From: CAYUUP01 sp964447925
GTDB lineage: Bacteria > Bacillota > Clostridia > Oscillospirales > Oscillospiraceae
Length of the DNA stretch: 21,226 nucleotides
Assembly (NCBI GenBank): GCA_964447925.1
Contig: CAYUUP010000018.1
Location: forward strand, 1-21,226
Direction of reading: 5' to 3'
Part shown: piece by piece, positions 1 to 7,919 of the stretch
How positions within the stretch are numbered: position 1 is the stretch's first letter
Layout of the letters: every line of letters begins with the position of its first letter
Translations under genes and position numbers: made by a program
Notes under the pieces: generated by a model
Told to the model about the DNA's origin: nothing
What the model saw: the letters and a program-made list of their open reading frames with translations, nothing else
Databases searched by the model: none

Positions 1-958
1 CACCGTCATTGACAATGAGGATTATGCCGTCAAACCCATGAACTGCCCCGGCGGGATGCTGGTATACAAGTCTGAGCCACACTCCTACCGTGACCTGCCC
101 CTGCGGATGGCGGAGCTGGGACTGGTACACCGTCACGAACTGTCCGGCGCCCTTCACGGCCTGTTCCGGGTACGGTGCTTCACCCAGGACGATGCCCATA
201 TCTTCATGACCCCAGATCAAATGAAGGACGAGATCAAGGGCGTGGTGCGGATTTTTGACGAGATTTATTCTACCTTCGGCCTGACATATCAGATCGAACT
301 CTCCACCATGCCGGAGGATCACATGGGCGATGAGACGGCTTGGGCCTTTGCCGAGGAGACGCTGAAGCAAGCCATTGAAGAGTTGGAGAAACCCTACGTT
401 ATCAATCCTGGTGACGGCGCCTTCTATGGCCCCAAACTGGACTTCCATCTGGCGGACAGCCTGGGGCGCACCTGGCAGTGTGGCACCATCCAACTGGACT
501 TCCAGATGCCGGAGCGCTTTGAGCTGGAATACGTGGGGGAGGACGGTCAGAAGCACCGCCCCGTCATGATCCACCGGGCGCTGCTTGGCTCCATAGAGCG
601 CTTCATCGGCGTGATTACCGAACACTTTGCCGGAGCTTTCCCTGCCTGGCTTTCCCCTGTACAGGTGAAGCTGCTGCCTGTCACCGACCGGGCGGCGGAG
701 TACGCCCAGAACATCTGCCGGGAACTCACGGATGCCGGATTCCGAGCAGAGGTGGACGGCCGTAATGAGAAGATCGGCAAGAAGATCCGAGAGGCCCAGC
801 TGGAAAAGATTCCCTATATGCTGGTTGTGGGTGACCGGGACATGGAGAATCAGACCGTCTCTGTTCGCCACCGGACGGAGGGTGATTTGGGCGCTATGAG
901 TTACGAGGACTTCGCTGCCAAGTTGGCGGAGGAGGTCGAGACTCGCGCCATCAAGTGA
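1..958 (+). CDS. thrS: Threonyl-tRNA synthetase, C-terminal part (5' truncated by window)
   Basis: Charges tRNA-Thr with threonine in the cytoplasm. The reading frame is open from position 2, so the gene begins upstream; about 318 residues of a roughly 640-residue family are present. Visible are the end of the class II catalytic core and the C-terminal anticodon-binding domain (about residue 213 of the fragment onward). The three zinc ligands that select threonine are recognisable: Cys in MNCPGG (fragment residue 15), His in DDAHIF (66) and His in MIHRALLGS (191). Their spacings of 51 and 125 residues are close to those of the E. coli enzyme (Cys334, His385, His511). The motif 2 region (ALHGLFRVRCFTQDD) and the motif 3 region (GSIERF) are intact. 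The missing part should hold the TGS and editing domains. tmcAL starts 6 nt after the stop, so the two are probably co-transcribed. No T-box is visible because the leader lies outside the window. Confidence 0.97.
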   Translation, partial: TVIDNEDYAVKPMNCPGGMLVYKSEPHSYRDLPLRMAELGLVHRHELSGALHGLFRVRCFTQDDAHIFMTPDQMKDEIKGVVRIFDEIYSTFGLTYQIELSTMPEDHMGDETAWAFAEETLKQAIEELEKPYVINPGDGAFYGPKLDFHLADSLGRTWQCGTIQLDFQMPERFELEYVGEDGQKHRPVMIHRALLGSIERFIGVITEHFAGAFPAWLSPVQVKLLPVTDRAAEYAQNICRELTDAGFRAEVDGRNEKIGKKIREAQLEKIPYMLVVGDRDMENQTVSVRHRTEGDLGAMSYEDFAAKLAEEVETRAIK

Positions 959-964
959 GCCGAT

Positions 965-2155
965 ATGACCACTGTCGGCGTTATTGCGGAGTTTGACCCC
1001 TTTCACTTAGGCCACGCCCATCTGCTGGACAGTATTCGGCAACAATTCGGTTCGGATTGCGCCATCGTCTGCGCCATCAGCGGATATTTTACCCAGCGGG
1101 GAGAGGCGGCCTGCTGCTCCCGCCGGGTACGGACGGAGATGGCACTCCGGGGGGGCGCTGACCTGATTTTGGAGCTGCCTCTGCCTTGGGCGGTGGCCTC
1201 AGCGGAGCGCTTCGCCCGGGGCGGTGTGGAGTTGCTGACTGCCACCGGGGCAGTGGAGGTGCTGGCCTTTGGCAGCGAGACGGGGGAGCTGGAGCCCCTT
1301 CAGCAGGCGGCGGACATCATTGACAGTCCCAGCTTTTCCCCGGGCCTCCGACAGGCACTGGGGGAGGGAATATCTTTCCCCGCCGCCCGGCAGCAGACGG
1401 TGGAGCGGCGCTGCCCGGGAGCGGGCAAAGCCCTCTCCCGGCCCAACGACACCCTGGGGGTGGAATATCTCCGGGCAGTCCGCGCCTTGGGCAGCCCCAT
1501 GAAGCCCTACGCTGTTCTCCGGCTGGGGGGGCATCACGGCGGGGAGGGGGGCTATCCCTCCGGTTCCCAGATCCGGGAGTGGCTCCTGACAGGGCGGTGG
1601 GGTACCGCTCTCTCTGCCGTTCCGGCGGATTGCGGCTCTATCCTGCATCTGGCGCTGGACGAGGACGAGGCTCCGGCCAGCCTGGAATGCTGTCAGCGAG
1701 CGCTGCTCTACCGGCTAAAGACCATGGGGCCGGAGGACTTCGCTGCCCTGCCGGATTGCTCCGAGGGACTGGAAAACCGCCTCTTTCAGGGAACACAGGA
1801 CTGCGATAGCCTGGAGGATTTCTATCGCCGGACCAAGTCCAAGCGCTATACCTGCGCTCGGCTGCGCCGGATGGTCCTGGGGGCTTTTCTGGGCCTGAAG
1901 GCCAAGGATCTCCCCGCCCATATTCCCTATCTTCGGGTGCTGGGCTTCACGGAGCGGGGCCGGGAGGTACTCTCCCGGATGAAGGAGGAGGCCGCTCTGC
2001 CAGTGGTCAGCCGCAAGGCCCAGCTGCGGGAGCTTTCACTGGAAACTCAGCGTCTGCTGGCACTGGAAGAGCGGGCAGCCCGGCTCTGGGGGCTGTGTAC
2101 CCCGGCGGTGCAGGGCGGCAGCCAGAACTGGCAGGACGGAGTCGTAATCGTATAA
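965..2155 (+). CDS. tmcAL: tRNA(Met) cytidine acetate ligase (TmcAL, YlbM family)
   Basis: TmcAL enzymes use acetate and ATP to form N4-acetylcytidine at the wobble position of elongator tRNA-Met. The 396-residue protein has the family's nucleotidyltransferase-like N-terminus. It shows an HxGH-type nucleotide motif in AEFDPFHLGH (residues 8-17), SGYFTQRGE (39-47), RTEMALRGGADLILELP (56-72), PNDTLGVEYLRA (160-171), the conserved YPSGSQIRE stretch (197-205) and TKSKRYTCARLRR (290-302). The family usually has EYNPFHNGH in the first motif, so EFDPFHLGH is a mild variant. The ATG lies 6 nt after the thrS stop with no nearby Shine-Dalgarno; the only purine-rich match (GGAGGAGGT) lies about 30 nt upstream inside thrS. 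Translation is therefore probably coupled to thrS. Both genes act on tRNA, which fits a shared transcript. The run ends at the hairpin terminator just downstream. Confidence 0.9.
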   Translation: MTTVGVIAEFDPFHLGHAHLLDSIRQQFGSDCAIVCAISGYFTQRGEAACCSRRVRTEMALRGGADLILELPLPWAVASAERFARGGVELLTATGAVEVLAFGSETGELEPLQQAADIIDSPSFSPGLRQALGEGISFPAARQQTVERRCPGAGKALSRPNDTLGVEYLRAVRALGSPMKPYAVLRLGGHHGGEGGYPSGSQIREWLLTGRWGTALSAVPADCGSILHLALDEDEAPASLECCQRALLYRLKTMGPEDFAALPDCSEGLENRLFQGTQDCDSLEDFYRRTKSKRYTCARLRRMVLGAFLGLKAKDLPAHIPYLRVLGFTERGREVLSRMKEEAALPVVSRKAQLRELSLETQRLLALEERAARLWGLCTPAVQGGSQNWQDGVVIV

Positions 2156-2180
2156 AGTCCCGCACTGTTATGCGGAGAAG

Positions 2181-2216
2181 AAAGGGCCACCGCTCCCAGG
2201 AGCGATGGCCCTTTTT
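2181..2216. terminator. Shared (bidirectional) Rho-independent terminator between tmcAL and comEC
   Basis: A near-perfect hairpin has arms AAAGGGCCA-C-CGCTC and GAGCG-A-TGGCCCTTT around a CCAG loop, with one C/A mismatch. It is flanked by T5 on the + strand. On the - strand the stem is also followed by a U-rich stretch, from the complement of the leading AAAG. It lies 25 nt after the tmcAL stop and about 15 nt past the comEC stop on the other strand, so it can end both convergent transcripts. Confidence 0.85.
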
Positions 2217-2230
2217 AATATGGCGGACGG

Positions 2231-4486
2231 TCAATCATCCTCTGCTGTTCCGCTCCGCACGGTCACCCGCCCCTGCAGGTCGGTGCGGTATACGGCGATG
2301 CCTCGCTCTGACAGCCGCTCCAGCACAGTTTCGGTAGGGTGGCCGTAGGGATTATCCGCCCCAACGGAGATGACGGCGATTTCCGGCGTCACTGCGTCCA
2401 ACAAGGCTTCTCCGGTGGAGTACCGGGAGCCGTGGTGTCCCACAATAAGCAGTTCAATATCGGGCAGGGCATACGTATCCGCCAGAATTTCCTCCGTCTC
2501 TGCACTCATATCCCCGGTGACTAGCACCTCATATTCGCCTATTGTGCAGAGAATAGCCAGTCCCATCTCGTTGGAATCCTCCTCGTCCCCGCTGAGCGTC
2601 AACGGCGGAAAGACTGTCATGGTGGCCGCCCCCAGGGAGACGGTGGTGGTCTGGGACACCCAAATCACCTCTGTACCGTGTTCCTCTGCAAGGGTGGCGA
2701 TGGCGTCTCCTGCTGGAGTTCCGCTGTCCGGCAGCAGAAGAGTGTCCACCGAAACGCGGGAAAAGAGTACATCTAAGCCGTTGGTGTGGTCGCTGTCGTA
2801 GTGGGTAATGGCCAGCACATTCAACCGGCTATAGCCTAGTTCCTCCACCCAGTCCGCCAGGGCATTGCCCGGATCGTCATCGCCGCCGCAGTCCACCGCT
2901 GCGGTGTAGCCGTTGCAGGAGAAAGAGATGGACTGCCCTTGGCCCACGTCCAGCACAGTAGTGACCAGTTGGCCGGCGGCGGGCTGCCCCGCAGCCGACC
3001 GGAGGATCAGCAGGAAGCATAGGGACAGCACCGCCAGACAGAGGGAGGGCAAGGGATGTTGCCGCAGCCTGGTACTCAGAAGCGTTAAAATCAGCAGAGC
3101 CGCCAGAAAGACCAGCCAGCATTTCACCGGAAAGGACGCGGTGGAGAGGGAGGAATAGGACAGCCTGCCAAAGAACTCCGTCAGTGCCAGTGTCAGCCGG
3201 GTCAGCAGGGAGAGGGGGAATGCCAGCAGAGCCGCCAGTCCAGGCAAAAGCTGCCAAAGCCCGGCGATGATGAGGGCAGCCCCAAAAACCAGGGAGATCA
3301 GCGGCCCCACCACCAGATTGGATAGGGGCGCGATTAGGGAAAATTCTTCAAAATAGAGGACAGACAGGGGCAGAGTGAAGACGATAGCTCCCAGAGTGAC
3401 AGACAGGCTGGATGTAACGGGCAGGAGAAGCCGCCGGATCCGCTCTGGACCCAAGTCCAGGAGCCGCTGCCGCAATAGGCAGGAGAAAAGCAGGATCCCG
3501 GCTGCTGCGGAAAAAGACAACTGGAGACTGACACTGAAGGCGCTCATGGGATTTCGTGCCAGCAGGATGGCCAGAGCGAGGGTCAGACTGGTGGGCGTGT
3601 CGCTCTCCCGGCCAAAGAGGGGCGCGGCTAATACCATGCTCTCCATCACCACAGCACGCCACACCGAGGGACTGCCGCCGGTCATCAGGGCGAAGAAGAT
3701 CAGCAGCGGGCAGAGAAAAATCACCCGCCGCCGTCCACCTGGCAGGGCCATGACCAGTCCCGCCAAAAAGGTGACATGAAGGCCGGAAACGGCCACGATG
3801 TGCCGCAGTCCTGCCCGGGTAAGAAAATTATCCGCCGTGTCAGAGAGATGCCCCGTGTCCCCGGTGACGAGGGCCTTGAGGAAGGTGGACTGCGCTTCGG
3901 GAAACAGACTGTCCAGCGCCAGCTGGAGCCGCATACGGGCCAGGGCGGGCAGCAGCCGCAGGGGATAGCTCTCCGGCGTCTCCACCGTGATGTCCTGCCC
4001 GGCGCTGGCAGTGAGCCAGATACCCTGGGTCTGTAGGTAACGGGAGGATTCCTTCAGCGTCACGGATCCGCTGACCTGGTCACCCACGGCGATGTCCATA
4101 TCCTCGTCCAAATAGAGCAGCACCCGGCCGCCACCCTTCCGCAGCAGGGTTACGGAATAGCCATAGGCCGTCTCCTGCGGCTCCTCTGCGGCGTAGCCTG
4201 TCAGTAGGATCTCTGCCCCGGCCTGGCTGCTAACCGGAAGATAGCAGCATAAGCGCCAGAGAACGGCCCAGAGCAGACCGGTCAGCAGTCCCGCTCCGAT
4301 AAGCCGGAGCCGCCGCCAGAGGTGAGATTTTCTTCGGAGGGAGATTCCCAGCAGGGCAATGGCAATGCCGCCCGCCAGAAGATAGCCAGGGAGAGGCAGG
4401 AGCAGCGATAGCAGCAAGGCAAAGGAGAAGGCAGCGCACAGCCACGCCAGTGTCCGCACTGGGGCCGCAGCGTTTTTACACTTCAT
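2231..4486 (-). CDS. comEC: ComEC/Rec2 family DNA-uptake channel with metallo-beta-lactamase domain
   Basis: ComEC forms the inner-membrane channel that carries single-stranded DNA during transformation. Counting from the ATG at 4486 the protein has 751 residues, normal for the full family. About three N-terminal membrane segments (12-83) come first. A DUF4131-like soluble stretch follows, then the polytopic Competence domain with the hallmark HIVAVSGLHV (229-238). A C-terminal metallo-beta-lactamase domain has DVGQGQS (513-519), a complete HxDxDH metal motif in THYDSDH (His562, Asp564, Asp566, His567), VTGD (656-659), GHHGS (683-687) and YGHPT (714-718). The start is uncertain. The frame also opens at TTG 4540 and ATG 4534, just after an in-frame TAG, but neither has a Shine-Dalgarno. 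ATG 4486 places the first membrane helix at the usual distance and overlaps a short leader ORF that has a good ribosome site. Other competence genes are not in this window, so actual transformability is unknown. Confidence 0.93.
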   Translation of the reverse strand: MKCKNAAAPVRTLAWLCAAFSFALLLSLLLPLPGYLLAGGIAIALLGISLRRKSHLWRRLRLIGAGLLTGLLWAVLWRLCCYLPVSSQAGAEILLTGYAAEEPQETAYGYSVTLLRKGGGRVLLYLDEDMDIAVGDQVSGSVTLKESSRYLQTQGIWLTASAGQDITVETPESYPLRLLPALARMRLQLALDSLFPEAQSTFLKALVTGDTGHLSDTADNFLTRAGLRHIVAVSGLHVTFLAGLVMALPGGRRRVIFLCPLLIFFALMTGGSPSVWRAVVMESMVLAAPLFGRESDTPTSLTLALAILLARNPMSAFSVSLQLSFSAAAGILLFSCLLRQRLLDLGPERIRRLLLPVTSSLSVTLGAIVFTLPLSVLYFEEFSLIAPLSNLVVGPLISLVFGAALIIAGLWQLLPGLAALLAFPLSLLTRLTLALTEFFGRLSYSSLSTASFPVKCWLVFLAALLILTLLSTRLRQHPLPSLCLAVLSLCFLLILRSAAGQPAAGQLVTTVLDVGQGQSISFSCNGYTAAVDCGGDDDPGNALADWVEELGYSRLNVLAITHYDSDHTNGLDVLFSRVSVDTLLLPDSGTPAGDAIATLAEEHGTEVIWVSQTTTVSLGAATMTVFPPLTLSGDEEDSNEMGLAILCTIGEYEVLVTGDMSAETEEILADTYALPDIELLIVGHHGSRYSTGEALLDAVTPEIAVISVGADNPYGHPTETVLERLSERGIAVYRTDLQGRVTVRSGTAEDD

Positions 4487-4568
4487 GAGCCGGGCGGCGG
4501 GCGTTTCGCCCTCTGGGATCCGTGGATTTGACATCTGCAATTTCTATGGCAGCAGGGGATATGGACAT
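4476..4568 (-). CDS. Possible 30-residue leader ORF overlapping the comEC start
   Basis: An ATG at 4568 is preceded by a good Shine-Dalgarno (AGAGGAG, 4577-4583, 8 nt spacing) and opens 30 codons, starting MSISPAAIEIADVK. It ends at a TAA (4476-4478) that overlaps the likely comEC start ATG (4486) by 11 nt in another frame. The comEC candidates have no ribosome site of their own, so this ORF could deliver ribosomes to comEC by translational coupling. The peptide matches nothing I recognise and has a basic C-terminal half rich in Arg and Pro. It could instead be a chance ORF, or a sign that the comEC start is misplaced. Confidence 0.35.
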   Translation of the reverse strand: MSISPAAIEIADVKSTDPRGRNARRPAHEV

Positions 4569-4686
4569 GGCCTTCGCTCCTCTCAGGACTGGCTTTGAAG
4601 CTGGGCGCGGAGAATAGTTGCCTGGATGACCGGGCTTTGCACGAAAACAGCAAGAGTATTTTGTTCCAAACGGAAAGCACATTAAA

Positions 4687-4725
4687 ACCAGGCTCCCCCA
4701 GCTCCTGCGAGGGGAACTGGGGGAG
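4687..4725 (-). terminator. Rho-independent terminator of the ftsE-ftsX-M23 operon
   Basis: Read on the - strand, a 13-bp stem (CTCCCCCAGTTCC pairing with GGAGCTGGGGGAG, one G-U wobble) is followed by CCTGGTTTTAAT, a short T tract. It lies about 75 nt after the M23 peptidase stop and before comEC. On the + strand the wobble becomes a C/A mismatch and there is no T tract, so it acts mainly on the - strand. The remaining 4541-4686 stretch is the comEC leader; I see no convincing promoter hexamers there. Confidence 0.7.
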
Positions 4726-4799
4726 TGCGGCGTCTGTGCTGCCCGGAAGATAAGCCCTGTTCAGGGAGAGCTACCTCTCAGCAAGGAAGTCCTCTTTTC

Positions 4800-6173
4800 T
4801 CATGAAAACAGATATGGATAAGGATCCACCGGGGTACTGTTGATGCGAATTTCAAAATGCAGGTGATAGCCGGTGGCAGCTCCCGTCATGCCCACATAGC
4901 CGATGACCTGGCCCTGGCTGACGGTGTCTCCCGCTGAGACATTCGCTCTAGACAGCATGTGGGCATATCGGGTTTGGCTGCCGTCGGTGTGGGTAATCTG
5001 TACCCAATAGCCGTAACCGCCGCTCTCATAGCCCACGTAGGTCACAACGCCGGCCTTGGAAGCCAGAATGGAAGTACCCTTGGGCGCAGCCAGATCCAGT
5101 CCCTTGTGATTGGTGCTGGCTCCGGCGGTGGGCCGGGTGCGATATCCAAAATAAGAGCTGATGCGGGTGTATGTAGTGAGGGGGAAAGCGTAGCTGCTGG
5201 CGGTTGACGTGGTCGTTGTGGTGCCGCCTTCGCTGCCGGGATCGGGATCTGTATCCGTGTCGCTATCGGTATCGGAGTCAACCGTAACTTTGGCTTCCTC
5301 CGCTTTTCTTTCCTCCTCTTCCTTCTTTTTCAGGGCATCCAATTGCTTTTGATATTTGGCCTCTGCCGCAGCAATCTCTGCGTCAAGGTTATCAGCGCTG
5401 CTTGCCAGCGCCATCATTTCCTCCTCATAGTCATCATACTGGGATGCCAGCGCCACCAGCACCTGATCAATAGCGGCCTCGTCCTCCTCCAGCTGGGCCT
5501 TCTGGCTCTCCAGCTCGGCCACAGCGGTCTCCTGGACGGCCAGCGTGTCCTCCAGCTGAGCAGTCAGCTTCTTTACTTCGGAAATAGCTGTCTCCAGATC
5601 ATGAATGACCGACTGCCGGTAAGCGCTGACATCATTGACGAATCCCAACCGGGACAGGAAATCCACTACACTGTTGGATTGCAGCAGGACAGACAGCAGG
5701 GTCAGAGAGCCGCCCTCCTCGTCCTCCCGCACCTGCTGGGCGAAGCGCTCCCGCTGGAGTTCCTCTTCCGCCTGGGCCTCGGCCAGTTGGGTCTCATTCT
5801 CTTGAATGAGGGCGTTATACTGCTCTACCAGTTCCTCCCCAGCGGCAATTTCCTGCGTCAGCACGCCGATTTTTTGCTCCAATCGGGACTTCTCCTCCTC
5901 TTGGGTAGAGGTTTCGTCCGACAGGGCGGACAGCTGCTCATCCAAGCTGTCAATTTCATCCTGGAGGGCGTCCGCCTGGGCCTGCATGGCGTCAATTTCC
6001 TCCTGGGTGACAGCCAGAGCATAGATCAGCGCGTTCACCACCAAGCCGCCCAGCAGCGTGACAACCAAAACGCCTGCGATTACTGCCGACACGATGCGGC
6101 GGCCATCCCAGCGGGCCTTTTTCCGCTTCTGGCTATGAGCTGCCTTTTTCATATATTTGCCTTGATTGCTCAT
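4800..6173 (-). CDS. Membrane-anchored coiled-coil M23 peptidase (FtsEX-associated murein hydrolase)
   Basis: Probable zinc endopeptidase that cuts peptidoglycan cross-bridges at division, outside the membrane. The 457-residue protein has a basic N-terminus, one membrane segment or uncleaved signal (about 27-51), two long coiled-coil stretches (about 56-150 and 190-298) around a helical middle, an acidic Asp-Ser/Asp-Thr linker followed by a Gly/Thr/Ser-rich stretch (299-326), and a C-terminal M23 (LytM) domain (about 328-457). The active site looks intact: NHKGLD gives His356 and Asp360, YAH gives His405, and YHLHFE gives His437 and His439. The layout resembles EnvC/PcsB-type partners of FtsEX. 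A strong AGGAGG (6179-6184) sits 5 nt before the ATG in the 14-nt gap after ftsX, making this the last gene of the ftsE-ftsX operon. Activation by FtsX through the coiled coil is inferred from other species. Confidence 0.9.
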   Translation of the reverse strand: MSNQGKYMKKAAHSQKRKKARWDGRRIVSAVIAGVLVVTLLGGLVVNALIYALAVTQEEIDAMQAQADALQDEIDSLDEQLSALSDETSTQEEEKSRLEQKIGVLTQEIAAGEELVEQYNALIQENETQLAEAQAEEELQRERFAQQVREDEEGGSLTLLSVLLQSNSVVDFLSRLGFVNDVSAYRQSVIHDLETAISEVKKLTAQLEDTLAVQETAVAELESQKAQLEEDEAAIDQVLVALASQYDDYEEEMMALASSADNLDAEIAAAEAKYQKQLDALKKKEEEERKAEEAKVTVDSDTDSDTDTDPDPGSEGGTTTTTSTASSYAFPLTTYTRISSYFGYRTRPTAGASTNHKGLDLAAPKGTSILASKAGVVTYVGYESGGYGYWVQITHTDGSQTRYAHMLSRANVSAGDTVSQGQVIGYVGMTGAATGYHLHFEIRINSTPVDPYPYLFS

Positions 6174-6187
6174 AGGAACCTCCTATA

Positions 6188-7141
6188 TCAGGTACACAGA
6201 TACCTCCGTACTGCCGCGACGCTGCCAATTACGCCCATAGCCATGCTCACCACCAAGAAGACTGCCGTCACCGGCAGCACCAGCTGTTGGGTGGCCATCA
6301 GGGTGACAAGGCCCGTACCGCCAACGGATACCACCGCCTGGACAGCCATTTTATAGAGTCCAAGCTGTAGGGCTGCAGCTATCAGAGCGCTGACAATGCC
6401 CAGAATCAGCCCCTCATACAGGAAGGGCATCAGGATAAAATGGTTGGTTGCACCGCAGATCCGCATGATGGCAATCTCCTTGGCCCTGGCTGCCGTGGCC
6501 AGCTTGATGGCGTTGTAAACAATAAATAGGCTCACGACAATCAGAATTACCAGAAGGACGGTGGAAACCACAGCGGCCACATTCCGAAGGGCCAGCAGGC
6601 TCTCTGTGATCTCCCGGGCGGCATAGATCTTGACAATACCCTCTGTTTGCTCCACCGCCTGGATGGTGTCATCAAGGAGCGATAGATCCTCCACACGGAT
6701 CGAGTAGCGATGCCGCACCACCGTGGAGGGCAAGCCCTCATAGAGAGAGACATCCTCCTGGCTGGAGAGATAATCCGCCCAGGCCTCCTCCCGGCTGATG
6801 AAGGTGGCCTGCGCCACATTGTCGATGGCCAGCAGCTTCGGCTCCAGTGCCATAGCCTCTTCGTCTGAGAGACTGTCATCCACATAGGCCAAAAATTCGT
6901 CCTCGTCCATCAGTGCATCCAGATTCTGTTGAAGAATGAGGGTCACAAGAGCCAGACTGCCGGTGAGCAGTAGGCAGGCGGCCATAATAATCACTGCGGC
7001 TAGGGACATCACCCGGTGCCGGGTAATGCCCTTGATGCTCTCAGAGAGAAAATAGCCAAATTGAACACCCTTGCGATAGGCCCGGCGCTGGGACTGCCCC
7101 CCGTCGGATACGGAGACTGCCCGCTGTTCCCGGCGGCTCAT
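6188..7141 (-). CDS. ftsX: Cell division protein FtsX (permease-like subunit of FtsEX)
   Basis: FtsX is the membrane half of the FtsEX complex, which couples ATP hydrolysis by FtsE to activation of a cell-wall hydrolase. The 317-residue protein has a cytoplasmic N-terminus, a first membrane helix (about 46-70), a large extracellular loop (about 71-187), and three more helices (about 188-212, 236-260, 288-310). This is the family's four-helix plan. The conserved stretch AKEIAIMRICGATN (220-233) between helices 2 and 3 is the FtsX-like permease signature. Its ATG overlaps the ftsE stop as ATGA, showing tight translational coupling, and the M23 peptidase follows after 14 nt. The extracellular loop is where family members contact the coiled coil of their hydrolase; that contact is inferred here. 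Confidence 0.95.
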   Translation of the reverse strand: MSRREQRAVSVSDGGQSQRRAYRKGVQFGYFLSESIKGITRHRVMSLAAVIIMAACLLLTGSLALVTLILQQNLDALMDEDEFLAYVDDSLSDEEAMALEPKLLAIDNVAQATFISREEAWADYLSSQEDVSLYEGLPSTVVRHRYSIRVEDLSLLDDTIQAVEQTEGIVKIYAAREITESLLALRNVAAVVSTVLLVILIVVSLFIVYNAIKLATAARAKEIAIMRICGATNHFILMPFLYEGLILGIVSALIAAALQLGLYKMAVQAVVSVGGTGLVTLMATQQLVLPVTAVFLVVSMAMGVIGSVAAVRRYLCT

Positions 7142-7818
7142 GGCTGATACCCCCCGGCGGGTACATCGGCAATCATACGCCCGTTTTCGATATGCACCAC
7201 CCGCTTCTGGAAGCGGTTCACCAGCCCCTGCTCATGGGTCACCACCAGCATGGTGGTGCCAAAGGTATTGATGGTTTCCAGCAGAGACATAATCTCAAGG
7301 GATCGGTCGGGGTCAAGGTTGCCGGTGGGTTCATCGGCAATGACGGTGTCTGGCCAATTGACCAGGGCGCGAGCGATGGCCACCCGCTGCTGCTCACCGC
7401 CGGAGAGTTCATTTGGATAGACATTCTCCTTGCCAGAAAGCCCCACCAGCCCCAGCACCTCCGGCACGCGGCTGCGGATGTACTGGGGAACAGCTCCCAC
7501 CGCCCGCATGACGAAGGCCAAATTTTCAAATACGGTCTTGTTCTCAATCAGACGGAAATCCTGAAAGACCACACCTAAGTTCCGCCGCAGCATGGGAACC
7601 TGGTTGCGGCGGATAGACTCAATGGAGAAGCCATTGACACTGAGGCTGCCGGAGGTGGGCCGCTCCTCTCCAGTCAGCAAATTCAGAATGGTACTCTTGC
7701 CCGCACCGGAGGGACCCACCAGAAAGACAAATTCTCCGTCCTGCACCTGAAGCGTCAGGTCGTTGAGGGCCTCAGTGCCATTGGGATATACTTTTGTAAC
7801 GCGCTCAAATGCGATCAT
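7138..7818 (-). CDS. ftsE: Cell division ATP-binding protein FtsE
   Basis: FtsE is the cytoplasmic ABC ATPase that pairs with FtsX. The 226 residues match the family's usual length. All ABC motifs are present: Walker A GPSGAGKS (35-42), Q-loop Gln86 in VVFQDFRL, signature LSGGEQQRVAIARAL (138-152), Walker B VIADEP with Glu163, D-loop GNLDP, and the switch His195 in VVTHE. The N-terminal MIAFERVTKVYPNG is typical of FtsE. The ATG at 7818 has a Shine-Dalgarno AGAGGAAG (7829-7836) about 10 nt away. It is the first gene of the operon, read from the consensus promoter at 7891-7919. It ends in an ATGA overlap with ftsX. Confidence 0.97.
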   Translation of the reverse strand: MIAFERVTKVYPNGTEALNDLTLQVQDGEFVFLVGPSGAGKSTILNLLTGEERPTSGSLSVNGFSIESIRRNQVPMLRRNLGVVFQDFRLIENKTVFENLAFVMRAVGAVPQYIRSRVPEVLGLVGLSGKENVYPNELSGGEQQRVAIARALVNWPDTVIADEPTGNLDPDRSLEIMSLLETINTFGTTMLVVTHEQGLVNRFQKRVVHIENGRMIADVPAGGYQP

Positions 7819-7890
7819 CTGTTTAATTCTTCCTCTATATCTGACGAAATCAGGCAGACCCTGACTGTTGGTAGCCGTTGGTTCCTGACT

Positions 7891-7919
7891 ATTATAGTAA
7901 AAATCTCAGCCTTTGTCAA
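7891..7919 (-). promoter_or_regulatory. Consensus sigma-A promoter for ftsE-ftsX-M23
   Basis: On the - strand a perfect -35 TTGACA (7914-7919) and a perfect -10 TATAAT (7891-7896) are separated by exactly 17 bp. Transcription should start near 7884, giving a leader of about 65 nt before ftsE. A hexamer pair this exact implies strong basal expression. Confidence 0.88.

Noticed and set aside
4532..4540. TTG/ATG starts for comEC at 4540 and 4534
   Set aside because: Neither has a Shine-Dalgarno and both add an 18- or 16-residue polar extension; they remain possible but less likely than 4486.
4627..4680. Candidate promoter for comEC around AAAATACTCT
   Set aside because: The -10-like AATACT has no acceptable -35 at 16-18 bp, so I did not annotate it.
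5343..6356. Long + strand ORF (337 codons) rich in Leu/Gln/His
   Set aside because: It is antisense to the M23 peptidase coiled coil and ftsX; the Leu/Gln bias is the mirror of Glu/Gln/Ala codons. No family motif is seen.
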